A stretch of DNA of 64,000 nt from Bordetella holmesii ATCC 51541 (lineage in GTDB: Bacteria > Pseudomonadota > Gammaproteobacteria > Burkholderiales > Burkholderiaceae_B). Location: contig CP007494.1 in NCBI GenBank assembly GCA_000612485.1, forward strand, positions 806,001-870,000, written 5' to 3'. Numbering within the stretch: position 1 is the first letter of the stretch; every line of letters begins with the position of its first letter. A program made the position numbers and the translations under genes. A model generated the notes under the pieces. It saw only the letters and a program-made list of their open reading frames with translations, was not told where the DNA came from and did not search any database. Shown here piece after piece: positions 1-10,163 of this stretch.

Positions 1-653
1 CGTTGCTGCCGGCCAATTGCGGCTTCGATGTGTCTTGGAGCGAACACTTCAAGACGCATTACGCCGGCCAGCCGCTGAAATCGGTACGCCTGTCGTTGGC
101 CGAGGCGGCGCCTGGCCGGGCCGGCGAATGCATGATCAGCGCCCACGGCATCGAGGGTGGGCTGGTCTACGCCCTGTCGGCGCCGTTGCGCGACAGCCTC
201 GCGGCCACGGGCCATGCGACCGCGTGGCTCGACCTGTTGCCCGGCTGGAGCGCGCAACGCGTTCTGCAGGCCGTGCACCATCCGCGCGGCGCGCGCTCCT
301 GGTCGAGCCACATGCAAAGCCGCCTGGGCCTCAAAGGGGTAAAGACGGCGCTGCTGCGCGAATGCCTGCCCGACTTCAATGATCTCGACCTGCTGGCGCG
401 CCGCATCAAAGCCCTGCCCATCCCGCTACTGCGGCCCCGCCCCATTGACGAGGCCATCAGTAGCGCCGGCGGCGTGCGCCTGGAGGCGCTCACACCCCAT
501 TTCATGCTGCATGCGCTGCCCGGCGTTTACTGCGCCGGCGAAATGCTGGATTGGGAGGCGCCGACCGGCGGCTACCTGTTGACCGCCTGCCTGGCCAGCG
601 GCAAGGCCGCCGCGCAGGGCATCTGGGCCGACATGCAGACCGCCCTGCCCTGA
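1..653 (+). CDS. HI0933-family FAD-dependent flavoprotein, C-terminal part (5' end outside window)
   Basis: The reading frame is open from the window edge (frame of base 3) to a TGA at 651-653, so only the last ~217 residues are visible. The C-terminal stretch CAGEMLDWEAPTGGYLL followed by ASGKAAAQG is the typical end of HI0933/YhiN-type NAD(P)/FAD-dependent oxidoreductases, where an acidic residue and a glycine-rich turn close the FAD site. The Rossmann N-terminus must lie upstream. The cellular substrate of this family is not established. No partner gene is visible downstream, since the next gene is an unrelated signalling protein after a 117-bp gap. Confidence 0.75.
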   Translation, partial: LLPANCGFDVSWSEHFKTHYAGQPLKSVRLSLAEAAPGRAGECMISAHGIEGGLVYALSAPLRDSLAATGHATAWLDLLPGWSAQRVLQAVHHPRGARSWSSHMQSRLGLKGVKTALLRECLPDFNDLDLLARRIKALPIPLLRPRPIDEAISSAGGVRLEALTPHFMLHALPGVYCAGEMLDWEAPTGGYLLTACLASGKAAAQGIWADMQTALP

Positions 654-770
654 CGCGCCGGCCCCGTCGCCCGGCCGCTCAGCGGCTCGCCCCTGAATCC
701 CCGATCCTGACCGGGTCAAACCGTCATCGTTGGCGCCACTGAGCTGACGTACACTCCCGCTCATTGATCT

Positions 771-2069
771 GTGACCCGCCCTATGCCGGACCCCTTCCCC
801 CCTCTGGCCAGCGCCCCCAGCCTGCTGGCCTCATTGATGTCCCAGCAGTTCGAGTGCGAAGCAGCGTTCGTGGCGCTGCGCCTGCCTGCGGCGGATTGGC
901 AGATCGCCGGCCTGCCCACGGCCGATGCTCTGGCCTTCGTCGGCAGGCATGAGGGCGGCGCGTTGCTGGTTTGGCCGGATCAGGACAAGGACGCGCCGCT
1001 GTTCTATGCCGGACAAGCCTGGCTGGACACCGACGGCAACGTGCAGGGGGTGGTCGGCCTGTTGCTGGCCTGCCCGCCCGCGCCCGAGATGCGGAACCGC
1101 CTGGCCCACTTTGCCGCCCTGGCCCAGGCGCAGGCGCAACTGCTGGCCGCCCTGCGCCAGACCGAAGTCGCGCTGCAGGCCCGGCACGCGGACCAGGAGC
1201 GCGTGCTGCTGGCGGTGACCGGCAGCGGCACGGGTCTGTGGGATCGCAATATCCAGACGGGCGAAATCCATTATTCCGCAGGGTGGAAGGCCCTGCTCGG
1301 CTATGCCGATCACGAGGTTGGCTCCCGTATCGAGGAAAGCTACGGACGTCTTCATCCCGATGATGCTCATTACGTCAAAGCCGCCATGCAGGCGCACTTC
1401 GATAGCACCACCGATGCCTACCACGTCGAACACCGCCTGCGGTGCCGCGACGGCAGCTATCGCTGGGTAGCCAGCCGAGGCCGCATCGTCGCGCATGACG
1501 AGCAGGGCCGCCCATTGCGCATGATGGGCACTACGGTCGACATCACCGACCGCAAATTGGCCGAAGCACGGTTGCATGAACTGGCCACCACCGACAGCCT
1601 GACCCGGCTGCCCAACCGCCGGCAGCTGCTGCACTATCTACAGACCCGGTGGCAGCAGTTGCAACATGCGCCAGACGAGCCGGCGGCCGTGCTGATGCTC
1701 GACCTGGACCACTTCAAGGACGTCAACGATCGGCATGGCCACGCCGCCGGTGATGACGCGCTGTCGCACTTCGCCGACATCCTGCGCGCGGCCTTGCTGC
1801 CCGGCGACTATGCCGGGCGGATGGGGGGCGAAGAGTTCGCGGTTATTCTGGGGCAGGCCGATGCCACCCGGGCCGACGCCTTCGCCTGTCGCATCCTGCG
1901 CGACACCCGCGCCACGCCCTTGCCTGGCGGCGCGCGCGCGCTCACCACCAGCGTGGGCCTGAGCATGATGCGTGCCGACGACGCCGGCCCGCAGACGGTG
2001 CTGGCGCGCGGCGATCTGGCGCTCTACCGTGCCAAGGCCTTGGGCCGCAACCGCCGCGAGTGGGGCTAG
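771..2069 (+). CDS. PAS-GGDEF diguanylate cyclase
   Basis: This 432-residue cytoplasmic protein starts with GTG; an in-frame ATG lies four codons later. Residues ~1-120 form a GAF-like or unassigned sensor region ending in a coiled linker. Residues ~140-265 are a PAS fold with the PAC-type ending GTTVDITDRK. Residues ~270-432 are a GGDEF domain with motif GGEEF at 352-356, so it should make cyclic-di-GMP from two GTP. The product-inhibition site RxxD that normally sits five residues before the motif reads LPGD, so it has lost the arginine and feedback inhibition may be weak. No membrane segment is seen. The ligand of the PAS domain is unknown. Confidence 0.85.
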   Translation: MTRPMPDPFPPLASAPSLLASLMSQQFECEAAFVALRLPAADWQIAGLPTADALAFVGRHEGGALLVWPDQDKDAPLFYAGQAWLDTDGNVQGVVGLLLACPPAPEMRNRLAHFAALAQAQAQLLAALRQTEVALQARHADQERVLLAVTGSGTGLWDRNIQTGEIHYSAGWKALLGYADHEVGSRIEESYGRLHPDDAHYVKAAMQAHFDSTTDAYHVEHRLRCRDGSYRWVASRGRIVAHDEQGRPLRMMGTTVDITDRKLAEARLHELATTDSLTRLPNRRQLLHYLQTRWQQLQHAPDEPAAVLMLDLDHFKDVNDRHGHAAGDDALSHFADILRAALLPGDYAGRMGGEEFAVILGQADATRADAFACRILRDTRATPLPGGARALTTSVGLSMMRADDAGPQTVLARGDLALYRAKALGRNRREWG

Positions 2070-2100
2070 GCAGCGAGAGAATCCGGCCGCCGCGTGCGCA

Positions 2101-3039
2101 TCACGCCCCGCGGCCAGCCGCGCCTTGCAGCATGAGATCCAGATTCTGCACCGCCGCGCCCGATGCGCCCTTGCCCAGATTGTCGAACACCGCAGCCAGC
2201 AGAATCTGGCCGTGCTCGGCGTTCTCATAGACATGCAGATAAAGATCGTTGCTGCCGTTGGCAACCCTCGGATCCAGACGCTCGGGCGACTGCCCGTCGG
2301 CCGACACCCGCAGGGATGGACTGGCGGCATAGTGGTGCGCCAGGCAAGCCCGTAGCGCCGCGCCATCGACACCGGCAGGCAACAGGCGGCGCTGCAACGC
2401 GATGGTCAGCACGATGCCTTGACGATAGGCCCCGTAAGCAGGCGTGAAGACCGGCCGCTCGGTCAGGCCAGCGTAGCGTTGAATCTCGGGCGTATGCTTG
2501 TGCGCCAACGTCAGGCCGTAGGCCGCGTAAGGCAACGCCTGGGCCGCGCCCGGGCCCTCATAGTCGTCCACGCCTGCCCGGCCCATGCCCGAGTAACCGG
2601 ACACCGCATGCACGGTCAGCGGGTAATCCGCGGGCACCAGGCCGGCCGCGATCAAGGGGGCCAGCAAGCCGATGGCGCCCGTCGGATAGCAGCCCGGATT
2701 GCTCACGCGCGAGGCCTGCGCAATGCGCTCGGCCTGCCCCGGTTTCCATTCGGCGAAACCATACTCCCAGCCCTGACTGAGCCGGTGGGCCGAACTGGCG
2801 TCGAGCACGCGCACGGCAGGATTGCGGATCGCGCCGACCGCTTCGCGGGCCGCGGCATCGGGCAGGCAAAGAATGGCGATATCGCACTGGTTGATGGCCT
2901 CGGCACGCCGGACGCTGTCTTTGCGCTCGGCCGCCGGCAACGTGATGAGGTTCAGGTCCTCGCGGCCGCGCAGCCGCTCATGGATCTGCAGTCCGGTGGT
3001 GCCTTGATCTCCATCGATGAAAACAAGTGTCTGGGTCAT
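2101..3039 (-). CDS. argC: N-acetyl-gamma-glutamyl-phosphate reductase (type 2)
   Basis: ArgC reduces N-acetylglutamyl-5-phosphate to the semialdehyde with NADPH in arginine biosynthesis. The 312-residue protein has the short type-2 form. It opens with a nucleotide-binding loop (DGDQGTTG, residues 10-17) and has the catalytic cysteine in SNPGCYPTG (Cys117). [11 protein letters not shown] and the C-terminal [12 protein letters not shown] are conserved in the family. It stands alone and is divergent from the LysR gene at 3142, with 102 bp between them. It is convergent with the diguanylate cyclase gene (31 bp). All landmarks are intact. Confidence 0.92.
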   Translation of the reverse strand: MTQTLVFIDGDQGTTGLQIHERLRGREDLNLITLPAAERKDSVRRAEAINQCDIAILCLPDAAAREAVGAIRNPAVRVLDASSAHRLSQGWEYGFAEWKPGQAERIAQASRVSNPGCYPTGAIGLLAPLIAAGLVPADYPLTVHAVSGYSGMGRAGVDDYEGPGAAQALPYAAYGLTLAHKHTPEIQRYAGLTERPVFTPAYGAYRQGIVLTIALQRRLLPAGVDGAALRACLAHHYAASPSLRVSADGQSPERLDPRVANGSNDLYLHVYENAEHGQILLAAVFDNLGKGASGAAVQNLDLMLQGAAGRGA

Positions 3040-3141
3040 GGAAGCTGCCTGGAAGAAGGATGCCGCTATCTTCGACCATCCACTAAACTACGAAAAGTTG
3101 AATTTCATAACGATCCAGTTCAGCTTTTCTGAATCATCCCC

Positions 3142-4026
3142 ATGCGCGAAATCAGTCTGGACCGCTTACGTACGCTGGTGGCGATTGCCGATCTGGGCAG
3201 CTTCGCGCACGCCGCGCGCGCCCTGCATCTGGCAGCCCCCACGGTCAGCCTGCATATCGCCGACCTCGAGGCCCGCATCGGCGCGGCGCTGCTGAGCCGC
3301 CGGCGTGGTCAGGTGCGCCCCACCGCCATCGGTCAAACACTGCTCGAACGGGCCCGCCGCCTGCTGGCCGAGGCGGATCAGGCCCTGGAGGACGTCCAAC
3401 GCCAGGTGCAAGGGTTGGTCGGCCGGGTTCGCCTGGGTGCCTCCACGGGTGCCATCGCCCATCTTTTGCCGCAGGCATTGGAGACGCTGGGACGCGACCA
3501 CCCTCAGATCGACGTCGAGGTCGCGGTGCTCACTTCCCAGGAAAGCTTGACCAGACTGGCGCAGGGCACGCTGGATACCGCCTTGATCGCCCTGCCCCAG
3601 GCTCCGGTGGCCGGCCTGCCCGTCTTGCCCTGGCGGCGCGATCCGGTCATGGCCTTCCTGCCTGCATCCTGGCATCCGCCAGCCCGCGTCACGCCTCAGT
3701 GGCTGGCGCAGCGCCCGCTCATCCTCAACGACGCCAGCACCCGCCTTTCACGGCTTACCACCGAATGGTTTGGCGCAGCCGGACTGCCCGTGCGTGCGCG
3801 CATCCATCTGAACTTCAACGACGCCATCAAGAGTCTGGTGGCCGCCGGCTATGGCGCTGCGCTGCTGCCTCAGGAGGCAACGGCGCCCCCACCGGACGCG
3901 CGGATCGCCATGCGCGCCTTGCGCCCGGCCTTGTGGCGTCCGCTAGGCATCGAGCACCGCACCGGCTGCCTGGACCTGGCCACTCGTCACGTCCTCGACG
4001 CATTGACCGCGTTGCGCCAGCGTTAG
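3142..4026 (+). CDS. LysR-family transcriptional regulator
   Basis: A 294-residue LysR-type regulator with a winged helix-turn-helix at residues ~5-62 (VAIADLGSFAHAARALHL, then PTVSLHIADLE) and a substrate-binding domain from ~90 to the end. It is transcribed away from argC across a 102-bp gap that probably holds both promoters. The target is not evident: it could control argC, or the receptor gene 169 bp downstream, or a distant locus. The effector is unknown. The reading frame is intact. Confidence 0.85.
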   Translation: MREISLDRLRTLVAIADLGSFAHAARALHLAAPTVSLHIADLEARIGAALLSRRRGQVRPTAIGQTLLERARRLLAEADQALEDVQRQVQGLVGRVRLGASTGAIAHLLPQALETLGRDHPQIDVEVAVLTSQESLTRLAQGTLDTALIALPQAPVAGLPVLPWRRDPVMAFLPASWHPPARVTPQWLAQRPLILNDASTRLSRLTTEWFGAAGLPVRARIHLNFNDAIKSLVAAGYGAALLPQEATAPPPDARIAMRALRPALWRPLGIEHRTGCLDLATRHVLDALTALRQR

Positions 4027-4195
4027 ACCCGCGCACCGGCGAAGTGTGGCGCCTGCGCATCAACGATGCGGGGCGATTGGCCGATATAGACCGCCATTGT
4101 CTGCTTTCTGGACGCCGCAATCATTCTTCAATTGCTAATCACTCCCATTCGCCACTAGCATCGCATTCCTCGAAAGTCGCCATCGGAGAACTGCT

Positions 4196-6321
4196 TTGCG
4201 CGCACCCCGCCTCATCCCAACCGCCCTGGCCCTGGCCCTGGCACTGAGCGCGGCCGCTCATGCCCAGACGTCCAGCCAGGTCACCCAGCTTCCTGCCGTG
4301 TCGGTCAAGGCCAATGACACCGCTGAAGATGACCTGGAGAACCTGCGTGTCCCCGTCAATAGCGGCGCGCTGGGCAATCGCAGCCAGCTCGAAACGCCTT
4401 TTGCCACCACGGTAGTGGGCAGTACCGAACTGCGGGATCGGCAGATCTCCAAACTCGGCGACGTCTTCGCGCTGGACGCCTCGGTCAATGACAACGGCTC
4501 CTCGTCGGGCGCCTGGGCCAGCTACTTGACCGTGCGCGGGCTGCAACTCGATTGGCAGAACTCCTTCCGTATCGACGGCAATCCCTTCCCCACCTATGTC
4601 ACCGTGCTGCCGTACGAGCAGCTCGAGCAGATCGATCTGCTCAAGGGCGCCACGGGCTTCATGTACGGCTTCGGCTCACCGGGCGGCATGATCAACTACG
4701 TCACCAAAAAGCCCACGGATGACCCCTTGCGCGCCATCGATATCGGCGTGCAATCCAACAGCCTGATCCATGAACATATCGATCTGGGCGGACGGGGGGG
4801 CCGGACGACCGTTTTGGTTACCGCCTCAATGCCACGCACGAAGAGGGCAGCACCTACAACGACAGATCCCTCTACCGGACCTCCGCTTCGCTGGCGCTGG
4901 ATGCCCGCCTGACCGAGAAGCTGACCTGGGATTTCCAGACCATCTACCAGGACCGCAAGACCATCGGCCAGGATCCGACCATCAACAGTTTCAGCCTGGT
5001 GGGAACGCGTCTGCCCTCGCCCGTGCGCCAGGATGACGATTCGCTCGTGGGCCAGGGCTCTTACGTCAAGAATCACTTCCGCTATTACAACACCGGCCTG
5101 AAGTACCAGATCAACAACGACTGGTCGGTCAGCACCAACTACAGCTATAGCACTACCGAGACGCGCCGCAACGAAGTCGTGCTGGCGCTGCTCGACAGCG
5201 CCGGCAACTATGACGACCAGCGCTCCGACTATGGCGAGGCCTACGGCTACAACCAGTGGCGCGGCATGATCGAAGGCAAGTTCGAAACCGGCGCGCTGAA
5301 ACATCAGCTCGTCGCCGGTGCTTCCTGGCAAAAACAGAAAAACGACTACTCGTCGACGTACTTCTACGGTTCGGTCGGCACGGGCAATCTCTACCAGACC
5401 AACCACAATGCCTACTACAGCAACGGCAATATGTCGCTGTATCGCGCGGCTGAGATCACCCAGAAGGCTGTCTTCGCCAGCGACACCATCGATCTGACGC
5501 ATGGCTGGTCCTTGCTGGGCGGCCTGCGCGTGACGGACTACAGCCAGAAGGGGTTTGGCGTGAACGGGGCGCGCAACTCCGAGTACGACAAGAACGGCGT
5601 GCTCACACCGACCGTGGCCCTGATGTACAACATCACGCCGCGCACGATGGCCTACGCCAGCTACATCGAGTCGCTGGAGGCCGGGTCGGTCGTGGGCAAC
5701 AACCACACCAACGCCGGCACCCTGCTCGATCCGCTCAAGAGCAAACAATATGAACTTGGCCTGAAGACCGAGCAGGACGACTGGGCCGCCACAGCCGCGC
5801 TGTTTCGCATCGAGCGCAAGACTGAGAACCCGGTGGTCGATCCCAACACGGGCCGCGCGCGGCTCGAGCAAAACGGCCTGTCGCGCTATCAGGGCCTGGA
5901 GCTGGCGGCCTCGACCCGGCTGGCCAAACTCTGGACGCTGGGCGGCAGCCTGATGTTCCTGGACAGTGAATACCGCAAGGGCACCACCTACAACGGCAAC
6001 CGCGTCGCCGGTGCTCCGCGTTTCGTGGCCGCCGCGCAACTGGCCTACAGCGTGCCGCAACTGCCCGGGCTGAAGCTGCGCGCGGATGTTCGCTTCACCG
6101 GCAGCAGCGAACTGCGCCAGGCCAACGACATCCAGCTCGACAACTACACGCTGGTCAACATCGGCGCGACCTACGACACGCGCATCGCCGGCTACGAAAC
6201 CACTTTCCGCGCGGGCATCAACAACCTCGCCAACAAACGTTACTGGCTCTACCAGACGGCCGAATACATCAAGCCGGGTGACCCGCGTACGTACAGCCTG
6301 AGCGCGACGGTCAAGTTCTGA
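4196..6321 (+). pseudogene. TonB-dependent siderophore receptor, frameshifted at a poly-G tract
   Basis: This is an outer-membrane ferric-siderophore receptor of ~708 residues once one frame change is allowed. A TTG start at 4196 follows a GGAGAA ribosome site and a signal peptide ending AAAHAQ. The plug domain has VRGLQLDWQNSFRIDG and the family signature LLKGATGFMYGFGSPGG. At the G7 run 4794-4800 the frame breaks; adding one G restores GPDDRFGYRLNATHEEG and the rest of the beta barrel, which ends in the terminal phenylalanine (SATVKF). There is no STN signalling domain and no sigma factor beside it. It may be a pseudogene, a phase-variable gene in its OFF state, or an assembly error. Confidence 0.85.
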
Positions 6322-6334
6322 CCGTCAAGCAGTG

Positions 6335-6990
6335 TTACCGGGCGCCGGCTGCCAGCAGCAGGCGCTCGGTCTCTTTCTGCCCGCGCTGGCGCGCATGCGC
6401 CAGCGGCGTGACGCCCTGGCCGTCGGGCAGATTGACATCGGCCCCGGCCTCGATCAGACGGCGCACGATGGCCTGATGACGGGGCCTCCATAGCTCAGAA
6501 GGATCGCCTCCAGCAAGCCGGTCCAGCTCAGACGATTGACGTGATCGGGGTCTACACCGGCCCGCAACAGGATATCCACCGTGTTGACGTGGCCGCGCTC
6601 GCAAGCGGGGATGAGCGCCGTGCCGCCATACCGGTTAGTGCTTTTGAGATCCGCGCCGCGCTCAAGCGTCAGGCGCAGAACATCGTCGTAGCCCCAGGCC
6701 CCTGCCAGCAGGTAGGCGCTATCCTGCATGCGGTTCTGCGCATTGACGTTGGCACCGGCCTCCATCAGCACGCGCGCAGCGGCCACATGATTGCCGTCGG
6801 TGGCGCGCAACAATGGGGTGTTGCCCTGCGCATCACGCGATTCGAGCGCAGCACCCTGGGCGATGAGGGTCCTTACACGATCGGCCTGCCCCTGGGCGGC
6901 GGCCTCCAGCAACGCCGACTCTGAGTTTGCCGCGCCTGCCGGCGCCACCATGCTGACACATGCGGCAATGAGCCATCCGGGATTTCGCAT
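6335..6990 (-). pseudogene. Exported ankyrin-repeat protein, frameshifted
   Basis: The start is ATG at 6990, preceded by an AGGAGGTTG ribosome site and followed by a signal peptide (MRNPGWLIAACVSMVAPAG). Four to five ankyrin repeats follow, seen as GNTPLLRATDGNH, LMEAGANVNAQN and GGTALIPACERGH. The frame is lost at the GGGG run 6481-6484, just after LLSYGGP. One extra base restores RHQAIVRRLIEAGADVNL and the last repeat to a stop at 6335. Such proteins bind partner proteins and are often periplasmic in Bordetella; the partner here is unknown. It lies 13 bp from the end of the TonB receptor gene, in convergent orientation. Confidence 0.75.
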
Positions 6991-7173
6991 CTTCAACCTC
7001 CTTGTCCATGGATCGCGTGCCTGTCCCGCCCGCAAGCCGCACGCAGACAAGTCGAACCCGCCCGATGCGCAGGCACGCCTGCATCTATCGTATAACGCGA
7101 GTCCGCCAGCCCGGCAAGACAACGAGGAATGCTCTCGGCGGCCGGGGCCGGCATCAACCAGCCGCCCCTGTAC

Positions 7174-8064
7174 TCATGCCAGCAGATCGCGCCAGCCGGG
7201 CAGCCCACCGCGAGCGTCCAGGTCTGTGAGCCAACCCCGGCCGCGTTGCGCGAAATCCTGCTGCACGTCGGCAATAGCGCTGGCCAAACCAGAGTCCAGC
7301 CCCAATTCGTCAAGCATGGCGGCGGCCTCGCGCATCTCCTCCGAGCGCCGTTGCCCATGCTCGGCGACGCGGCCAATCAGGTAGGCTTCATAGCCCTTGT
7401 CCCAACCCACCCCAGGAAAAGTGGCGGCCAGCGAGGCCAGCACCCGTTCGTCGACCCCGAAATGCAGAGCGGCCTGCATGGATTGCAGGCAAAGCGCCTC
7501 ATGGCCCTTGATCATGATGCTGCGGCACAGCTTGATGGCCGAGGCCAAACCGACGTCATCCGCTACGGCCTGGGTGCGCATTCCCAGCGCATTGAGGGAC
7601 TCGGCCATCTCGCGTGCCCGGCGCCCGCCCAGCAGCATCGGCACCTGTACACCTTGCGGTGGCACCGGAGCCATCACGGCCGACTCGATATACTCGCCGC
7701 CGGCCTGCTGAATGCGCGCGCAATTCTCCTGCTTGACGCGCGGCGACACCGAGTTCAGGTCGATGAAAATCTGACCGGCCTGCATGAAGGCGGCGGCATC
7801 GCGCGCGACGGCGCCAGCCTGGCTGGCAGTGACCGCCGAGAAAATCCAATCCGCCTGGTTCAGGCAATCCGACAGGCTGCCGGCCACGCGGGCGCCGCTG
7901 CGCGCCGCCTTGGCCCGGATCACGTCGGCGCTGGCCGGATCCTGCAATTTCAGGTCATAGGCGGCCACCTCGCAGCCACGCTCGTGCAAGGCCTGCGCAA
8001 AGATCGGACCAACCTCGCCAAATCCGATGATGGCGATACGGGGGAGGGAAGTGGGGGCAGACAT
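7174..8064 (-). CDS. NAD(P)-dependent 6PGDH-like dehydrogenase with DUF1932 domain
   Basis: The 296-residue protein has an N-terminal Rossmann fold (IIGFGEVG at residues 12-19) like that of beta-hydroxyacid or imine dehydrogenases. Its C-terminal DUF1932 helical domain spans ~190-270 (KLCRSIMIKGHEAL). Conserved blocks include FIDLNSVSP and YIESAVMAPVPPQG. The substrate is unknown. It lies downstream of the CHA aldolase and Bug receptor genes on the same strand but after a ~385-bp gap with a hairpin, so it may be a separate transcript. A role in the neighbouring dicarboxylate or aromatic pathway is only a guess. Confidence 0.8.
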   Translation of the reverse strand: MSAPTSLPRIAIIGFGEVGPIFAQALHERGCEVAAYDLKLQDPASADVIRAKAARSGARVAGSLSDCLNQADWIFSAVTASQAGAVARDAAAFMQAGQIFIDLNSVSPRVKQENCARIQQAGGEYIESAVMAPVPPQGVQVPMLLGGRRAREMAESLNALGMRTQAVADDVGLASAIKLCRSIMIKGHEALCLQSMQAALHFGVDERVLASLAATFPGVGWDKGYEAYLIGRVAEHGQRRSEEMREAAAMLDELGLDSGLASAIADVQQDFAQRGRGWLTDLDARGGLPGWRDLLA

Positions 8065-8410
8065 GCATATCTCCGGAAGTACAGTGAGGGTGTGTTGACG
8101 GCCGGCGCGGCACCACGGCGGCGCGCGCAGGCATTGAGAATTTCAGGCGGGCGAAAAGGCTCAGCCATTTCGCGAACACCAGAACGGCCACGCTATTGCC
8201 GATGGCATGAGGGGTTGGTGTGACGCTAGCCATATGCGGTCGGTACCGAACAGCAGGCCCGCCGGACAAGGGCAACGCCGCGTCGGCAGCCTGCGCGATG
8301 AATCCTGCGCCGCAGGCCATGTGTAGGCATGGCGTCGTCGCTGGTGAGCCGGTAGCCGGCTGTCAGCACCTGCACATACGACGTCTTGAACGCTTTCACG
8401 TCAGAATCCC
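8065..8410. other. Gene-free stretch upstream of the DUF1932 dehydrogenase gene
   Basis: Together with the hairpin to its right this is a gap of ~385 bp between two minus-strand genes. I found no reading frame with family-like sequence on either strand. The segment just upstream of 8064 presumably carries the promoter of the dehydrogenase gene, with GGAG in the leader as ribosome site. Confidence 0.4.
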
Positions 8411-8433
8411 GGGAGGGGCCCACGGCCCCTCCC
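8411..8433 (-). terminator. Strong GC hairpin after the Bug receptor gene
   Basis: A perfect 10-bp stem (GGGAGGGGCC with its complement) closes a 3-nt loop, 15 bp past the stop codon of the minus-strand Bug gene. No clear U-tract follows, so factor-independent termination is only probable. It could also stabilise the 3' end of the operon mRNA. Confidence 0.5.
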
Positions 8434-8448
8434 TGCCCTATCCCGGAT

Positions 8449-9426
8449 TTACTCCGGCTTTATGCCCGCCTGCTCGGCAGCAGCCTTGGAGCGGGCATAC
8501 TCGTCGCGCAGAAATGCGGAGAATCCCGCCGAGGTTTCCTGTTGCGCGGTGGCCGGCTCCACGCCAAAGTCTTTGAGCTTGGCGGCGATGGACGAGTCAT
8601 GCACGCCGTCGGCCAATGCTTTTTGCAAGCGAGCCATCACGTCGGGAGGGGTGGCCGCCGGCGCCAGCAGGCCGATGTAGCTGGCGGCCACGAGATTGTC
8701 GTAGCCCTGATCGGCCAGGGTCGGCAGCTCCGGGGCCAGGGCCAGACGATGGTCGGAGGTGATGGCGATAATCCGGGCCTTGCCCGAGCGATGCAGAGGC
8801 AATGCCGTCGAAAACTCCGTGACCGTGGCTTCGATGTTGCCGCCCAGCAGATCGGGAATCAGTGCGCCGCCGCGGTAGGGTACATTGACGAGCTTGGCGC
8901 CGGTGGCCGCGTTGATGCGCAACAAGGTCAAATGCGTGGCGCTACCCACACCGGACGTTCCGGTATTGATGCCCTGCTTACTCGACAGGGCCACGAGTTC
9001 AGCCAGATTCTTGGCGGGAACATTAGGGTTGACCACCAGCACATGCGGTACGTAACCGACCATGCCCACGGGTGTGAAATCCTTCAACGGTTCATAAGGC
9101 AATTGCGCCTGAATGAAGGGATTGACCGTCAATGGGCCATTGGAGCCGACCAGCAAGGTATATCCGTCAGCGGGCGCGCGCGCGACCATGTCGGCTCCGA
9201 TACTGCCTCCCGCTCCGGGCTTGTTTTCCACCACGGCCGGCACATCGAGCTTGGGCCCGATGGCCGCGCCGATGATGCGGCCGACCGCATCGATATTGCC
9301 GCCGGCCGCAAACGGCACGATCAGGCGCAATGGCCGTTCCGGATAGGCGGCCAGGGCCAGGCGCGGCAAGCCCTGCGCGGCCGCCAGGGTCAGGGCCGAT
9401 TTCCACATAAACTCGCGTCGATTCAT
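8449..9426 (-). CDS. Bug-family (TctC) extracytoplasmic solute receptor
   Basis: Periplasmic binding protein of the tripartite tricarboxylate transporter family (325 residues), a family hugely expanded in Bordetella. The start is ATG 9426 behind AAGGAGGAG. The leader has RREFMWK followed by a hydrophobic run and ALA, which looks like a Tat signal. The mature part begins YPERPLRLIVPFAAGG, the Bug signature that binds the ligand carboxylate. It is the last gene of the galD-galB-galC cluster, which suggests that it captures an aromatic-derived dicarboxylate such as PDC or oxalomesaconate (inference). No TctA or TctB membrane gene is nearby, as is usual for orphan Bug receptors. Confidence 0.88.
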   Translation of the reverse strand: MNRREFMWKSALTLAAAQGLPRLALAAYPERPLRLIVPFAAGGNIDAVGRIIGAAIGPKLDVPAVVENKPGAGGSIGADMVARAPADGYTLLVGSNGPLTVNPFIQAQLPYEPLKDFTPVGMVGYVPHVLVVNPNVPAKNLAELVALSSKQGINTGTSGVGSATHLTLLRINAATGAKLVNVPYRGGALIPDLLGGNIEATVTEFSTALPLHRSGKARIIAITSDHRLALAPELPTLADQGYDNLVAASYIGLLAPAATPPDVMARLQKALADGVHDSSIAAKLKDFGVEPATAQQETSAGFSAFLRDEYARSKAAAEQAGIKPE

Positions 9427-9467
9427 AGTCTCCTCCTTGTCGTTTTTAGGAGCGCAAAGCGCCCGAT

Positions 9468-10163
9468 TCAATCGAGGTAACGCAGGCCGGCCTGCGCCAG
9501 CGGTTCCCTCATTGAATAGATGTCCAGCCCGAGTTCTCCGCCCGCCAGTCGGGCGCGCTTGCGTGCCTCGTTGGCCAGTCGCTCATCGGCCCGGTCTGCG
9601 ACCTCTGCGGCCTGGGCGGCAGGGATAACGACCACGCCATCGGCATCGGCCAGCACCACATCGCCAGGGCGCACCAGCGCGCCGGCGCAAATGACCGGGA
9701 TGTTCACCGAGCCCAGCGTGGCCTTGACAGTACCCTTGGCGCAAACCGCCTTGCTAAAGACCGGGAAATCCATCTCGCGCAACTCGCTGATATCGCGCGC
9801 GCCGCCGTCAATGACCAGGCCCTGCGCTCCCCGTGCCCGAAAACTCGTGGCCAGCAGCTCGCCAAAAAAGCCATCGTGGCTGTCGGTGGTGCATGCCGCC
9901 ACCACGACATCGCCGGCCTGCAGTTGTTCGGCGGCGACATGCAGCATCCAGTTATCGCCCGGTTGCAGCAATACGGTCACCGCCGTGCCGCACAGACGCG
10001 CGCCGTCGTACACGGGCCGGATGCCGGGATCCATGAGCCCCACGCGTCCCAGCGCCTCGTGCACCGTCGCCACGCCATGGGCGGAAAGTCGGCGCACCAG
10101 CGCCGGATCGGGTCTGTCGAACTTGCGCTTGACCACACCCAGGGTGTTGAGCAGATCATTCAT
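9468..10163 (-). CDS. galC: 4-carboxy-4-hydroxy-2-oxoadipate aldolase
   Basis: This class II aldolase of the RraA-like fold splits 4-carboxy-4-hydroxy-2-oxoadipate (CHA) into pyruvate and oxaloacetate, the last step of the protocatechuate/gallate 4,5-cleavage route. It is called ligK, proA or galC in different hosts. The length of 231 residues is typical. Diagnostic blocks are PGDNWMLHVA, GFFGELLA and VIDGGARD, with Arg123-Asp124 at the expected metal/substrate site. It begins directly at the end of the hydratase gene (0-nt gap), so the two are probably co-translated. The frame is intact. Confidence 0.9.
   Translation of the reverse strand: MNDLLNTLGVVKRKFDRPDPALVRRLSAHGVATVHEALGRVGLMDPGIRPVYDGARLCGTAVTVLLQPGDNWMLHVAAEQLQAGDVVVAACTTDSHDGFFGELLATSFRARGAQGLVIDGGARDISELREMDFPVFSKAVCAKGTVKATLGSVNIPVICAGALVRPGDVVLADADGVVVIPAAQAAEVADRADERLANEARKRARLAGGELGLDIYSMREPLAQAGLRYLD

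Noticed and set aside
4027-4195. Fur box upstream of the first TonB receptor
   Set aside because: The region is AT-richer, but no 19-bp segment matches the consensus well enough by eye.
4696-6060. A 454-codon minus-strand frame under the TonB receptor
   Set aside because: The sense strand encodes a clear beta-barrel receptor; the antisense frame has no start signal and no family features.
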